Assembly (NCBI GenBank): GCA_902364975.1
Contig: CABJFQ010000005.1
Coordinates: 75,102 to 139,101 of the forward strand
DNA length: 64,000 bases
Source of the DNA: Coriobacteriaceae bacterium
Lineage (GTDB): Bacteria > Actinomycetota > Coriobacteriia > Coriobacteriales > Coriobacteriaceae
Direction: 5' to 3'
Made by a program: the position numbers and the translations under genes. A model generated the notes under the pieces. That model did no database searches. It had not been told where the DNA came from and was given only the letters and a program-made list of their open reading frames with translations. The first letter of the stretch is position 1. Each line of letters starts with the position of its first letter. Positions 8,769 to 17,184 of the stretch are shown here, one piece after another.

Positions 8769-8802
8769 AAGCCCGGACATGACAACAATGTCACGCCCGG
8801 AC
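8769..8802 (-). terminator. Rho-independent terminator after deformylase paralogue
   Basis: On the minus strand GGTCCGGGCGTGACA pairs with TGTCATGTCCGGGC around a short loop, followed by TTTTG. It separates the deformylase-like gene from the downstream bile salt hydrolase gene. Confidence 0.75.
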
Positions 8803-8834
8803 CAAAAGAGACGAAGTGCGGTGCTTTGGTCCCC

Positions 8835-9254
8835 TTAGACCAACTTTCCAAGACAGTGGTCGATCATATGCTGGACCATCTGCGCCTCGAAGCCCACAAA
8901 GTCCTGCTTGCGCTCGCGCATCTTGCCATCGACGATCTGGTCAAAGGCAACCTTGCACTTGATATAGCGCGTGGACTTGGTGACCTCCTCGTGCGTCAGG
9001 CAGCTCTCCTCCATCTTGCTGGCGCCCAGGCCAAACACCAGACGGGGGTTGTAGAGCACGTGAGGCTCGCCGGCGTCGTCCAGGTAGACGCAGACCTTCT
9101 TGGTAACGCCGATCTGGTTGGCGGCCAAGCAGCCGGCATCATCGAGCGACTTGATGGTATCGATCAGGTCCTGAGCAACCGACTCGTCCTCGACGGTCGC
9201 AACCTCGCAACGCTGGGACAGGATAGCCTCGTCGTGGCAAAGCTCTTTAATCAT
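8835..9254 (-). CDS. Deformylase-like protein lacking catalytic Glu
   Basis: A 139-aa paralogue of peptide deformylase. Motif 1 is GCLAANQIG (41-49), motif 2 is ESCLT (83-87) in place of EGCLS, and motif 3 is QHMIDH (128-133) in place of HExDH. The metal ligands Cys85, His129 and His133 are kept, but the general base Glu is Met130. ATG 9254 is chosen because GGAGG lies 7 nt upstream. An ATG 12 nt earlier is preceded by C-rich sequence with no SD. Hydrolysis of formyl-Met would be expected to be lost or greatly reduced. It may bind metal or formylated N-termini without cutting, or have a different chemistry. Confidence 0.82.
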   Translation of the reverse strand: MIKELCHDEAILSQRCEVATVEDESVAQDLIDTIKSLDDAGCLAANQIGVTKKVCVYLDDAGEPHVLYNPRLVFGLGASKMEESCLTHEEVTKSTRYIKCKVAFDQIVDGKMRERKQDFVGFEAQMVQHMIDHCLGKLV

Positions 9255-9447
9255 ACGTTCCTCCATAGGGGTCGTTGTAACCGCTTAAGTATACGGTACC
9301 CACACATTTTCATGCGATAAATACCGTCCGTCTGTTACAAAGCGCCGAACATCAACATGCGAGGAACAGCAAGGTTGTAAAGGCGATATAGTAAATGAGT
9401 TCGTGTCAATCGGCCTAAACTCGGGGCCGAACAAGGAAAGGGTATGC

Positions 9448-10761
9448 ATGGACGAACTTTTTCACGTCAGTGAGCGCAAGTCCACAATCGGGACCGAACT
9501 TCGCGCTGGACTGACAACATTCCTGGCGATGGCCTACATCATCGCCGTCAACCCCGCAGTGCTCTCGGGCGCTGGCATTGATGCGGGAGCGCTCGCCTGC
9601 GCCACCTGCCTGGGCGCCGGCATCATGACCATCTGCATGGGCATCTTCGCCAACCGCCCGCTCGCCTGCGCGTCGGGTCTGGGCATCAACGCCATGATCG
9701 CGGGCATCGCCACCACCATGTGCGGCGGCGACTGGCACGTGGCCATGAGCGTTATCTTCCTCGAGGGTATCGTCATCTTGCTGCTCGTCCTGTGCGGCCT
9801 GCGCGAGGCCATCATGGACGCCATCCCCGTGGTCCTGCGCCACGCCATCTCGGTGGGTCTGGGCCTGTTTATCGCCATGATCGGCCTGTGCGACGCCGGC
9901 ATCATCACCGCTGGCGCCGGTACGCTCGTCGGCCTGGGCGACATCGCCTCCCCCACCTTTATCGTCGGCATCATCTCCATCGTCGTGACGGTTGCCCTGG
10001 CTTCCCGCAACGTGCCGGGCTCGCTGCTCATCGGCATCATCGTCGCCGTTATCGCCGGAATCCCGCTGGGCGTCACCCATGCGCCCGAGGGCCTCATCGC
10101 ACCGCTCGACTTCTCGACCTTCGGCGCCCCGTTTGCCAGCACTGCCGACGGCAACCTTGCCATCGTGAAGGTCCTGACCGACCCGATGCTGCTCGTCGTT
10201 GCCTTCTCGCTGCTCATGAGCGACTTCTTCGACACCATGGGCACCGCGATGGCCGTCGCCAAGCAGGGCGAGTTCTTGACCGAGGACGGCAATGTCGAGG
10301 ACATCCGTCCCATCCTGGTCGTCGACTCCGTGGCCGCTGCTGCCGGTGGCTTTATGGGCGTCTCCTCCATCACCACCTTCGTCGAGTCCACCTCTGGCGC
10401 TGCCGACGGTGGCCGCACGGGCCTCACCTCCGTCACCACCGGCGTGCTGTTCATTCTCGCCGCGTTCTTCTCCCCCATCGTCACCATCGTTTCCAGCGCC
10501 GCCACCTGCGGTGCTCTGGTCTACGTCGGTTACCTCATGATGAGCGAGGCCTCCGAGATCGACTGGTCCGACGTGTCGCAGGGTTTCCCGGCGTTCATGA
10601 TTGTCGCCGGCGTGCCCTTCACCTACTCCATCTCCTCCGGCATTGGCCTGGGCTTTATCGCCTACGTGATCGTCGCGCTCTTTAAGGGCGAGGCCTCCAA
10701 GATCAAGCCGCTCATGTGGATCGCAGCCTTCGCCTTCCTCGTCTACTTCTTTGTAGCGTAG
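9448..10761 (+). CDS. NCS2 purine permease, AzgA type
   Basis: A 437-aa membrane protein of the AzgA-like hypoxanthine/guanine/adenine permease group. Visible family segments include GLTTFLAMAYIIAVNP at the N-terminus, ASGLGINAMIA (GLGxNA motif) and SDFFDTMGTAMAVAKQ. About 12-14 hydrophobic segments cover the protein, ending in VYFFVA. ATG 9448 follows a GGAAAGG ribosome binding site. Its last codons plus the terminator downstream were copied in a later duplication (see 12766-12811). No purine riboswitch is seen upstream. Confidence 0.9.
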   Translation: MDELFHVSERKSTIGTELRAGLTTFLAMAYIIAVNPAVLSGAGIDAGALACATCLGAGIMTICMGIFANRPLACASGLGINAMIAGIATTMCGGDWHVAMSVIFLEGIVILLLVLCGLREAIMDAIPVVLRHAISVGLGLFIAMIGLCDAGIITAGAGTLVGLGDIASPTFIVGIISIVVTVALASRNVPGSLLIGIIVAVIAGIPLGVTHAPEGLIAPLDFSTFGAPFASTADGNLAIVKVLTDPMLLVVAFSLLMSDFFDTMGTAMAVAKQGEFLTEDGNVEDIRPILVVDSVAAAAGGFMGVSSITTFVESTSGAADGGRTGLTSVTTGVLFILAAFFSPIVTIVSSAATCGALVYVGYLMMSEASEIDWSDVSQGFPAFMIVAGVPFTYSISSGIGLGFIAYVIVALFKGEASKIKPLMWIAAFAFLVYFFVA

Positions 10762-10785
10762 GCGCAAGATTCGCAATACCAAACA

Positions 10786-10828
10786 GCAAAGCGCGGAGTC
10801 GCATCGAGCGGCTCCGCGCTTTGCTTTT
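10786..10828 (+). terminator. Rho-independent terminator after purine permease
   Basis: GCAAAGCGCGGAG (10786-10798) and CTCCGCGCTTTGC (10812-10824) form a 13-bp perfect stem followed by TTTT. Confidence 0.88.
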
Positions 10829-10968
10829 AAAGCCAGGCACCACACGGACACGCGATGTATTGCTTCGCAAGTTTTGGACGTTTTGCTCTCCAAACGGCAC
10901 TACCGACGGCTACATCCTGCAGATATGCTGGATATAACCGCATAGGCCCTATGAGGATGGGAGTAACC

Positions 10969-12744
10969 ATGGCCGCCTTGTTCACGACCCCCAAGCGCAA
11001 TGACAAAACCTCTGGAGCCCATTTTGTCGAGCCCGACCTGCGCCGTCGCACGCTGCTCGCACACGGCAGCTGGCGCCGCGTGACGCGCCGCATCGTTGTA
11101 GGCGCCGTATGCGCGCTTACGGTAAGCTCGCTGCTCATGCCGAGCATCTCGCTCGCAGCCGAGTGGGTGGACGTTGGCGGCGTCCGCCACGAAGCGGCCG
11201 CGGGCCCCACGGGAGACGCCGCCGGCACCTGGGCCTGGGACGGCGCCGACGACATGAAGCTCAACGGCTATAACGGCGGCGCGATCGAGGCAGCGGGCAA
11301 GCTCAACGTGAGCTACGAGGGCAACAACACCGTCACTAACGACGACGGCCGCGGCATCAAGGTTAAGGATGGCGCGAACGAGAACGCCGAGCTTAATATT
11401 CAGGGCGACGCGTCCAGCACGCTCAACGTGACATCTTCTCGTGACGCCATCACTTCCGTCGGCAACATCAACATCGACGGCGCTGGCACTGTCAACGCCA
11501 CGAGCACCGAGCACGATGCCATCGATGCCGGGGGCGATGTCACCATCAAGGGCTCGGGAAACGTTAACGCCACGGGCGATTCGGATGGCATCAGGGCCGA
11601 CGGCAACATCACGATCGACAACAGCGGAACCGTCACCGCCAAGGGCACCGAGGATCAGGGTATCGATGCTAACGAGAACCTCATCATAAAGGGCGGCGGC
11701 AAGGTAGAGGCAAGCTCTATCAAAGACAATGCGATTTGGGCCGACGGCAACATCGAGATCTCGGGTGGCAGCCAGGTCAAGGTAAGCTCCGAGGAAGACG
11801 CCGCCATCGACGGTAAAAACAGCCTCACGGTCACGAACGCTTCCCTCAACGCAAGTGGCGTTGGGTATGGCATCTATGTCTACAAGGGCATCACGCTCGA
11901 TGGCGCGACCGTGACGGTCCGCGCAAGCTCAGATGGCGGGGAAGCCAGCGCACTCTTCACCGATGAGGACGACATCGTCATCAAGAACGGCTCGACTGTG
12001 GATGCGCTCGCAGAAGGCAGATTCTCGGTTGCAATCTCCACCAGTAATTTCTACTCCGGCGAAGCGGGTGGCCATATCTACATCAGCGACTCCGTTGTCA
12101 AGGCCATAGCCCGCTATGCCGAGACCGGCGGCGACGGCCCCGACCACTACAGTGGAGACCAGGATGGCGAGATCGCCCCTGAGCGCAGGGGCGTGAACTT
12201 CGGCATCTTTGCCCGGACCAAGGAGGGCATCACGCCCGCGACCATCTCGATTGTCCGCAGTAAGGTCACGGCCGAGGGAGACACGGCGGCTATCTTCGCG
12301 CTTGCCATGAGCGCGGACGGCGAGGCGATAGGCACCATCGAGATCGAAGGAGCTCCCATCCAGACGCCCACAGGCGGCAAGATCATTGGCTATCGCAACA
12401 AGGAAGAACTCGACGACGGCATCTTCTACGCGGTGGGTCAAACCATCGGCACGGGCGACGCTGTGATCGACTCCCCCTATAACGAAGCAGTCGCCAAGAG
12501 CACGGCCATCGTGCCTCCCGAGGAGACCAAGCCCGAGGAAAAGCCCGGCGAGACCAAGCCCGAGGGTTCCAAGTCCGAGGGCACGAAGACGACCAAGACC
12601 GTTGCAGTTGCAGCCACGGGAGCCAAGACCACCGGTAAGCTCGCGGCAACCGGCGACGCCTCGAGCGCAGCCATCGTGGCAGCCGCCCTTGCGGGAACAG
12701 CCGCCATCGCCGCAGGCGCCCTGGCGAGTCGCAAACGCTCGTAA
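10969..12744 (+). CDS. Beta-helix surface protein with LAATG anchor (copy 1)
   Basis: A 591-aa secreted, wall-anchored protein. Residues 1-60 are a long basic n-region plus hydrophobic core ending at SISLA-AEW, a signal peptidase site. Residues about 75-420 are imperfect 20-22-aa repeats (NINIDGAGTVNA, DVTIKGSGNVNA, NITIDNSGTVTA and similar), typical of a right-handed parallel beta-helix resembling carbohydrate-binding beta-helix proteins. A Pro/Glu/Lys-rich spacer follows, then LAATGD, a hydrophobic helix and the RKRS tail. LAxTG is the motif recognised by class E sortases of high-GC Gram-positives. ATG 10969 has GGGAG 5 nt upstream. Host glycan or mucin contact is inference. Confidence 0.85.
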   Translation: MAALFTTPKRNDKTSGAHFVEPDLRRRTLLAHGSWRRVTRRIVVGAVCALTVSSLLMPSISLAAEWVDVGGVRHEAAAGPTGDAAGTWAWDGADDMKLNGYNGGAIEAAGKLNVSYEGNNTVTNDDGRGIKVKDGANENAELNIQGDASSTLNVTSSRDAITSVGNINIDGAGTVNATSTEHDAIDAGGDVTIKGSGNVNATGDSDGIRADGNITIDNSGTVTAKGTEDQGIDANENLIIKGGGKVEASSIKDNAIWADGNIEISGGSQVKVSSEEDAAIDGKNSLTVTNASLNASGVGYGIYVYKGITLDGATVTVRASSDGGEASALFTDEDDIVIKNGSTVDALAEGRFSVAISTSNFYSGEAGGHIYISDSVVKAIARYAETGGDGPDHYSGDQDGEIAPERRGVNFGIFARTKEGITPATISIVRSKVTAEGDTAAIFALAMSADGEAIGTIEIEGAPIQTPTGGKIIGYRNKEELDDGIFYAVGQTIGTGDAVIDSPYNEAVAKSTAIVPPEETKPEEKPGETKPEGSKSEGTKTTKTVAVAATGAKTTGKLAATGDASSAAIVAAALAGTAAIAAGALASRKRS

Positions 12745-12765
12745 ACACTTTTTCGCACAGGACGG

Positions 12766-12811
12766 GTGGATCGCGGCTCTTGCCTTCCCCGTCTACTTCT
12801 TCGTAGCGTAA
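12766..12811 (+). pseudogene. Fossil 3' end of purine permease
   Basis: This stretch matches 10716-10761, the last 15 codons of the permease gene, with a few substitutions. It still reads ALAFPVYFFVA and stop, against AFAFLVYFFVA in the intact gene. It has no start or upstream coding sequence. It is followed by a diverged copy of the permease terminator and surface-gene promoter, so it marks the junction of the tandem duplication. Confidence 0.85.
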
Positions 12812-12837
12812 GGGCAAGGCTGCAAAAGCTGAACAAT

Positions 12838-12877
12838 AAAGCGCGGAGTCGCCATGCGGCCCCGCGCTTTTCTTTTA
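12838..12877 (+). terminator. Duplicated terminator
   Basis: AAAGCGCGG (12838-12846) pairs with CCGCGCTTT (12862-12870), followed by TTCTTTT. It is the copied counterpart of the permease terminator at 10786-10828 and now serves copy 1 of the surface protein gene. Confidence 0.8.
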
Positions 12878-13015
12878 GCGTCGGTCCCTGCGCCGGCGTG
12901 CGGCCTATTTCTCCCCCATTTTGGCCATTTTGCCCTCCAAACGGCACTACCGCCGGCAACATCCAGCAGATACGCTGAATCTAGCCGTATAGGCCCTATG
13001 AGAACGGGAGCAACC

Positions 13016-14791
13016 ATGGCAGCCTTGTTCACGACCCCCAAACGCAATGACACTACCGCCGGAACCCATGTTGCCGAACCCGACGTTCGCCGTCGCATAG
13101 GACTCGCGCACGGCAGCTGGCGCCGCGTGACGCGCCGCATCGTCGTAGGCGCCGTGTGCGCGCTCACGGTGAGCTCGCTGCTCATGCCGAGCGTCTCGCT
13201 CGCGGCGGAATGGGTCAAGGTCGGCGAAACCAAATACAACGCCGGCACTGCGGCGGGCGACGAGACCGGCACCTGGTCGTGGGACGGCGCCGACGACTTG
13301 AAGCTCAACAACTATAACGGCGGCGAGATCCAGGCCGCAGGCAAGCTCAACGTGAAATACTCGGGAAACAACATCGTCACTGCCGACTGGATCGAAGGCA
13401 TCAAGGCTTCTCATGGCAAAAATGAGAACGCCGAGCTCAATATCCAAGGCGACGCGGGCAGCACGCTCAGCGTGACATCTACTGAGGACGCTATCCTCTC
13501 CACGGGTAATATCAACATCGACGGAGCCGGATCCGTCAACGCCACGAGCGCTCGGTTTGATGCCATCGACGCCGAGGGCGATCTCGCTATCAAAGGTTCG
13601 GGCAACGTCAACGCCACGGGCGTATCGGATGGCATCAGGGCAAACGGCAATATCACGATTGACGACAGCGGGGCCGTCACCGCCAGGGCTACCAAGGACA
13701 AGGGTATCGGAACCGACAAGAACCTCACCATCAAGGGTGGCGGCACAGTCGAGGCAAGCTCAGCCGATGGTGAGGCCATTTGGAGCGGCGGCAACATCAA
13801 TATCTCGGACGGCAGCCAGGTCAAGGCGAGCTCCGAGAAAGACGCCGCCGTCGAGGCCAAGGGCAGCCTCGCAGCCACAAACGCCTCCCTCAACGCAAAC
13901 GGTGTTGAATATGGCGTCTATGCCCACAAGGGCATCACACTCGATCATGCAAACGTGACAGTCCGCACAAGTAAAGGCAGATACGGTGGCGCCATTGCCC
14001 TCTTCACCTACCAAGACGATATCGTCGTCAAGAACGGCTCCACCGTGGACGCGTTTGCGGAAGGCGAGGTTTCGGCTGCATTCTCCACCAGAAACGATCG
14101 ACCCAACGAGGAGGGTGGCCACATCTACATCAGCGACTCCGTTGTCAAGGCCATAGCCCGCTATGTCGAGAACGGCGACGGCCCCATCCCCTACAGCGAA
14201 AACCAAGATGGTGAGACGAGCCCCGAGCCCCAAGGCGAGAACATCGGCATCATCGCCCAGACCAGCGAGGGCGTCACACCCGCAGTCATCTCGATCATCC
14301 GCAGCAAGGTAACGGCCGAAGGAGATACAGCGGCAATCTTTGCCCGTGCCATGAGCGCTGACGGCAAGACAATCGGCACCATCAAGATTGAGAACGCCGC
14401 CATCCAGACGCCCGAAGGCGGCAAGGTCATTGACTATCGCAAGCTCCGTGACGGCATCTACGAGGCAGGCCAAGCCATCGGCACGGGCGACGCCACGGTC
14501 GACTCCCTCTATATCAAAGCAGTCGCCAAAAGCACGACCATCGCACCTCCCGAGGTAGCCAAGCCGGAAGACCCCAAGCCCGCAGAAAGCAAGCCCGCGG
14601 AGTCCAAGCAGAACCCCAAGTCTGAGGGCTCAAAGCCGACCAAGGCCGTTGCGGCTTCAACCACGAAAGCCAAGACTACCGGCGTGCTCGCGGCAACCGG
14701 CGACACCTCGGGTGCGGCCATCGTGGCAACCGTCCTTGCGGGAACAGCCGCTATCGCCGCAGGCACCATGGCGAGCCGTAAGCGCTCTTAG
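13016..14791 (+). CDS. Beta-helix surface protein with LAATG anchor (copy 2)
   Basis: Tandem paralogue of the gene at 10969, again exactly 591 aa. The signal peptide (MAALFTTPKRN...VSSLLMPSVSLA) and C-terminus (LAATGD, hydrophobic helix, RKRS) are nearly identical. The central beta-helix repeats differ at many surface-type positions and the Pro-rich spacer differs (PKPAESKPAESK). ATG 13016 has GGGAG 5 nt upstream, in a promoter region clearly homologous to that of copy 1. Both copies keep intact frames, so both are probably expressed. Sequence differences concentrate in the repeats and spacer, consistent with divergence of ligand or antigenic surface (inference). Confidence 0.85.
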   Translation: MAALFTTPKRNDTTAGTHVAEPDVRRRIGLAHGSWRRVTRRIVVGAVCALTVSSLLMPSVSLAAEWVKVGETKYNAGTAAGDETGTWSWDGADDLKLNNYNGGEIQAAGKLNVKYSGNNIVTADWIEGIKASHGKNENAELNIQGDAGSTLSVTSTEDAILSTGNINIDGAGSVNATSARFDAIDAEGDLAIKGSGNVNATGVSDGIRANGNITIDDSGAVTARATKDKGIGTDKNLTIKGGGTVEASSADGEAIWSGGNINISDGSQVKASSEKDAAVEAKGSLAATNASLNANGVEYGVYAHKGITLDHANVTVRTSKGRYGGAIALFTYQDDIVVKNGSTVDAFAEGEVSAAFSTRNDRPNEEGGHIYISDSVVKAIARYVENGDGPIPYSENQDGETSPEPQGENIGIIAQTSEGVTPAVISIIRSKVTAEGDTAAIFARAMSADGKTIGTIKIENAAIQTPEGGKVIDYRKLRDGIYEAGQAIGTGDATVDSLYIKAVAKSTTIAPPEVAKPEDPKPAESKPAESKQNPKSEGSKPTKAVAASTTKAKTTGVLAATGDTSGAAIVATVLAGTAAIAAGTMASRKRS

Positions 14792-14848
14792 ACGCCCCTG
14801 CGCACATGGCAGCTCCCGCGAAGGCCCCGAGCCCCAGCACCGTTTAAC

Positions 14849-14886
14849 AACGCCACCGCCGAGCTCCCCTCCGGCGGTGGCGTTTT
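14849..14886 (+). terminator. Rho-independent terminator after surface protein copy 2
   Basis: AACGCCACCGCCG (14849-14861) pairs with CGGCGGTGGCGTT (14872-14884), ending in a TTTT run. Confidence 0.85.
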
Positions 14887-14999
14887 CCATATGCGTCCGC
14901 AGGGGATGCACGAGATTGTCTTTGGTCTAGCCCAACCGGCATACGCTGGCGTGCGACAATGGGGGGCTGCCGATATCACAACACTGAGAGAAGCCCGTC

Positions 15000-15665
15000 A
15001 TGGAAGCGCATCAAAAGCAGATAACCGTTTATTCGAATCATACGGAAAGCGCGCCTGTCATCTACCTTCCTGTGGTCGTGGGCGACGGCAGCGAGGTTTA
15101 TAAGTGTTGCCGAGAGCTCGACTGTCCTCCATTCGCCCTCGTCACCATTGGCGGACTCGATTGGAATCGCGAGCTGAGCCCCTGGGCATGCGACGGGACC
15201 GTACGCGATGCCGAGCCTTTCGGCGGCCAAGCTGCCGATTTTCTTGATGAGCTGCTGAATCAGATAATCCCCCAGGTCGAGTCGTCGCTTCCTCAGCCGC
15301 CCACCTGGCGCGGCATTGCCGGTTACTCGCTCGCGGGCCTCTTCGCACTCTGGTCCCTCTGGCAAACCGACGCCTTTGACCGCGCCGCGAGCGCATCGGG
15401 GTCGCTATGGTTTCCCGACTTTGTCGACCGTGCCAGCACGGCCCCTTTTGCCGGCAGCCCGCAAGCCGTCTACCTGTCACTCGGCAAAAAGGAAACCAAG
15501 ACGCCCAACCGCATGATGCGGCATGTACTCGACGACACACGCGCGATGGAAGCGTTGCTCGTCGAGCGCGGCATTCCAACAACGCTGGAGCTCAACCCCG
15601 GCAATCACTTTGCCCAAACCGACTTACGCATGGCCCGCGGCATCCACTGGATACTGACACATTAA
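15000..15665 (+). CDS. Alpha/beta hydrolase, esterase-like
   Basis: A 221-aa protein of the Fes/IroE-like putative esterase family. The nucleophile elbow is GYSLAG (Ser in GxSxxG) near residue 110, and the catalytic His is probably in NPGNHF near residue 203. No signal peptide. The family includes enterochelin and other ester hydrolases; no siderophore genes are nearby, so the substrate is open. Preceded by a GAGAGAAG ribosome binding site and ended by a terminator shared with the convergent uracil permease gene. Confidence 0.75.
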   Translation: MEAHQKQITVYSNHTESAPVIYLPVVVGDGSEVYKCCRELDCPPFALVTIGGLDWNRELSPWACDGTVRDAEPFGGQAADFLDELLNQIIPQVESSLPQPPTWRGIAGYSLAGLFALWSLWQTDAFDRAASASGSLWFPDFVDRASTAPFAGSPQAVYLSLGKKETKTPNRMMRHVLDDTRAMEALLVERGIPTTLELNPGNHFAQTDLRMARGIHWILTH

Positions 15666-15706
15666 AAATGGTGCCCACACGCATATACGCATGGGCACCA
15701 TATCTT
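15664..15706. terminator. Bidirectional terminator
   Basis: ATGGTGCCCA (15668-15677) and TGGGCACCAT (15692-15701) form a 10-bp stem. An A-run precedes it, giving a U-run for the minus-strand permease transcript; a T-rich tail follows for the plus strand. Confidence 0.85.
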
Positions 15707-15726
15707 GTTTTAGCTGAACGCAGCTG

Positions 15727-17061
15727 CTACTCAGCAGCCTCCTCAAGCTCGGAGACATCAAACTCAAAGTCGTTACCCGGCAGGATGGCGTTGAGCACAA
15801 TGCCCACCAGTGAGCCCACGGCAATGCCGGACAGCGAAATGGTCACGCCGCCCAGCTCCAACACGATGGCGCCGGCGGTGCTGTACGCGATGCCGAGCGA
15901 AAGCACGAGCACCAGCGCGGCAACCAGCACGTTGCGGTTGTTCTGGAAATCGACCTGGTTCTCGATGAGGTTGCGGACGCCCACAGCGCTGATCATGCCG
16001 TAGAGCACGAGCGACACACCGCCGATCACACACGCCGGCATGGCCGCAATGACAGCCGCGAACTTGGGGCAGAACGAAAGCACGATGGCGCAACACGCGG
16101 CAATTCGAATTACGCGCGGGTCGAACACGCGCGTCAGGGCGAGCACGCCGGTGTTCTCACCATACGTAGTGTTGGCCGGAGCGCCAAAGAGCGAAGCCAG
16201 AATCGTGGCAAGGCCGTCGCCGAGCAGCGTGCGATGCAGACCGGGATCGGCAATGTAGTTGCGCTCGCAAGTCGAACCGATAGCAGAGATATCGCCGATA
16301 TGCTCGATCATGGTCGCGAAGGCCAGCGGCATGATGGTGATGATGGCCGTCGTGGCAAGACCGCTATCGAACTGCGGCCCAAAGAGTGCAAACACGGTGT
16401 TATCCCACACGACGGGCAAGCCAACCCAGGGAGCGGCTGCGACGCCCGAGAAATCAACCTCGCCGAGCGCAGTCGCAACGGCATAGCTCACCACAACGCC
16501 CAGCAGAATCGGCACGATCTTGACCATGCCGCGGCCCCAAATGTTGCAGATCACGATAACGGCAACGGCAATAACAGCCACAAGCCAGTTGGTCTGGCAG
16601 TTGGCAATAGCGGAGCTTGCCAGGATCAAGCCGATGGAAATGACGATGGGGCCCGTCACTACCGGCGGAAAGAAGCGCATGACGCGCTTGGCGCCAAACG
16701 CGCGGAAGAGCGCCGCCAGCACCGGATAGAGCAGACCGGCGCAGGCTACGCCCAGGCAAGCGTAGGGCAAAAGCTCGGCCTCGCCGTTGGGCGCAATCGC
16801 GGCATAGCCAGCGATAAAGGCAAACGACGAGCCCAGGAAGGCCGGCACCTTACCGCGCGACAGGAAGTGGAACAGCAGCGTTCCCAAGCCGGCAAACAAA
16901 AGCGTCGCCGAAACCGAGAGACCGGTGAGCACGGGCACCAGCACCGTGGCTCCGAACATCGCAAACATGTGTTGCAAACCCAACACAAACATGCGCGGGC
17001 GGCCGAGCGACGATGCGTCGTAGATGGCATCGGTGACGGCGGGCGTCGAGGATTGGGACAT
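15727..17061 (-). CDS. Uracil permease, NCS2 family
   Basis: A 444-aa NCS2 (uracil/xanthine) permease related to UraA/PyrP. Visible features: LGLQHMFAMFGATVLVPVLTG at TM1, SSFAFIAGYAAIAPNG, and EHIGDISAIG plus GDGLATILASLFGAPANTTYGEN in the region that holds the substrate-binding Glu in UraA. A run of about 14 hydrophobic segments and a short acidic tail (DVSELEEAAE) complete it. AAAGGA precedes the ATG. Uracil uptake for pyrimidine salvage is the likely role. No pyrR attenuator was recognised. Confidence 0.9.
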   Translation of the reverse strand: MSQSSTPAVTDAIYDASSLGRPRMFVLGLQHMFAMFGATVLVPVLTGLSVSATLLFAGLGTLLFHFLSRGKVPAFLGSSFAFIAGYAAIAPNGEAELLPYACLGVACAGLLYPVLAALFRAFGAKRVMRFFPPVVTGPIVISIGLILASSAIANCQTNWLVAVIAVAVIVICNIWGRGMVKIVPILLGVVVSYAVATALGEVDFSGVAAAPWVGLPVVWDNTVFALFGPQFDSGLATTAIITIMPLAFATMIEHIGDISAIGSTCERNYIADPGLHRTLLGDGLATILASLFGAPANTTYGENTGVLALTRVFDPRVIRIAACCAIVLSFCPKFAAVIAAMPACVIGGVSLVLYGMISAVGVRNLIENQVDFQNNRNVLVAALVLVLSLGIAYSTAGAIVLELGGVTISLSGIAVGSLVGIVLNAILPGNDFEFDVSELEEAAE

Positions 17062-17184
17062 GGAAGTCCTTTCATGATGGAAGGGCGATCAGGCATATCG
17101 GATAACCTGCCCGAACGATACGATCCGAACCATTGTACGTGATATGCCATGTCTCGCACGCGCCGTCACCTGCAAACGGTAGCG

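Noticed and set aside
9415-10893. 492-codon minus-strand frame opposite the purine permease
   Set aside because: Extreme Asp/Gly/His/Ala content and no family signal; the permease frame is convincing.
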